Below are positions 63,926 to 64,000 of a stretch of 64,000 bases of DNA, piece by piece. Source of the DNA: Shewanella salipaludis (GTDB lineage Bacteria; Pseudomonadota; Gammaproteobacteria; Enterobacterales; Shewanellaceae). The stretch spans positions 104,272 to 168,271 of the forward strand of contig NZ_JAAXYH010000009.1 of the NCBI RefSeq assembly GCF_012911865.1, written 5' to 3'. The stretch's first letter is position 1. The number at the start of each line of letters is the position of its first letter. The position numbers and the translations under genes are program-made. The notes under the pieces were generated by a model. That model saw nothing but the letters and a program-made list of their open reading frames with translations, had not been told where the DNA came from and ran no database searches.

Positions 63926-64000
63926 TAATTGAAGAGTTTGATCATGGCTCAGATTGAACGCTGGCGGCAGGCCTAACACATGCAAGTCGAGCGGCAGCGG
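63926..64000 (+). rRNA. 16S ribosomal RNA, 5' end
   Basis: The conserved opening AATTGAAGAGTTTGATC, followed by ATGGCTCAGATTGAACG and GCTGGCGGCAGGCCTAACAC, is the universal 5' end of gammaproteobacterial 16S rRNA. The gene is cut off by the window end at 64000, after the first bases of variable region V1 (GAGCGGCAGCGG). The exact mature 5' end (63926) is set by comparison with E. coli. Confidence 0.97.

Overview
The window reads as chromosomal DNA of a Shewanella-like gammaproteobacterium. The evidence is the start of a 16S rRNA gene with a Shewanella-type 5' region, close relatives of E. coli yciO, folX, yfbV, gmhB, zipA and sohB in their usual small clusters, and a complete smc/scpA/scpB set. 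Most genes are GC-rich. Two stretches, about 8.2-11.3 kb and 27.7-31.4 kb, are visibly AT-richer and hold poorly conserved or surface genes. The genus call is inference from gene content, not a database match.

Layout. 0-3.4 kb: trpH (partial)-yciO, then scpA-scpB-rluB. 3.5-8.2 kb: yciK (reverse), a VolA-like surface lipase and sohB. 8.2-11.1 kb: an accessory pocket with a cysteine-rich ORF, a membrane protein and two tandem paralogous secreted proteins. 11.4-21.6 kb: DUF3083-like gene, tesA divergent from ybbA-ybbP, a second signal peptidase I, VOC protein, folX-yfcH, an AI-2E family permease and an RlmI-like methyltransferase. 21.7-23.3 kb: small genes, a 29-codon micro-ORF with its own promoter and terminator, and a spacer with a cluster of DnaA-box-like sites. 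23.3-27.4 kb: ackA-pta and yfbV. 27.7-32.5 kb: a large TonB-dependent receptor, a probable broken gene and cysK. 32.7-36 kb: RDD protein, a FabH-like synthase and cysZ. 36-43.3 kb: smc-zipA-ligA and a DUF2919 protein. 43.5-46.3 kb: HD-GYP protein, a YeeZ-like SDR and a DsbA-like protein. 46.6-53.6 kb: two-subunit sodium/solute symporter, a cNMP/CBS/DUF294 signalling protein, a DEDD exonuclease and an SLC13-type permease. 54-62.6 kb: GNAT, KAS III and a complete hydroxyproline-degradation island arranged as two divergent arms. 62.8-64 kb: gmhB followed by an rRNA operon promoter, boxA and the first ~75 bases of 16S rRNA.

How genes work together. The hydroxyproline island encodes a 4-hydroxyproline epimerase, a FAD D-amino-acid oxidase-like dehydrogenase, a DapA-family deaminase and an aldehyde dehydrogenase, which together lead from trans-4-hydroxy-L-proline to 2-oxoglutarate. 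A trans-3-hydroxyproline dehydratase and a GntR/FCD regulator accompany them, and a perfect palindrome lies between the two arms. Acetate metabolism recurs: ackA-pta, and the symporter/DUF4212/DUF294/exonuclease group that often accompanies acetate uptake. Chromosome maintenance is represented by scpAB, smc, zipA and ligA.

The least expected sequence structure is a recurring pattern of short (12-29 base) tandem duplications in the spacers between genes, several of which begin in or run over stop or start codons. I found no CRISPR array, complete insertion sequence, prophage, tRNA gene or clearly new defence system in the window.
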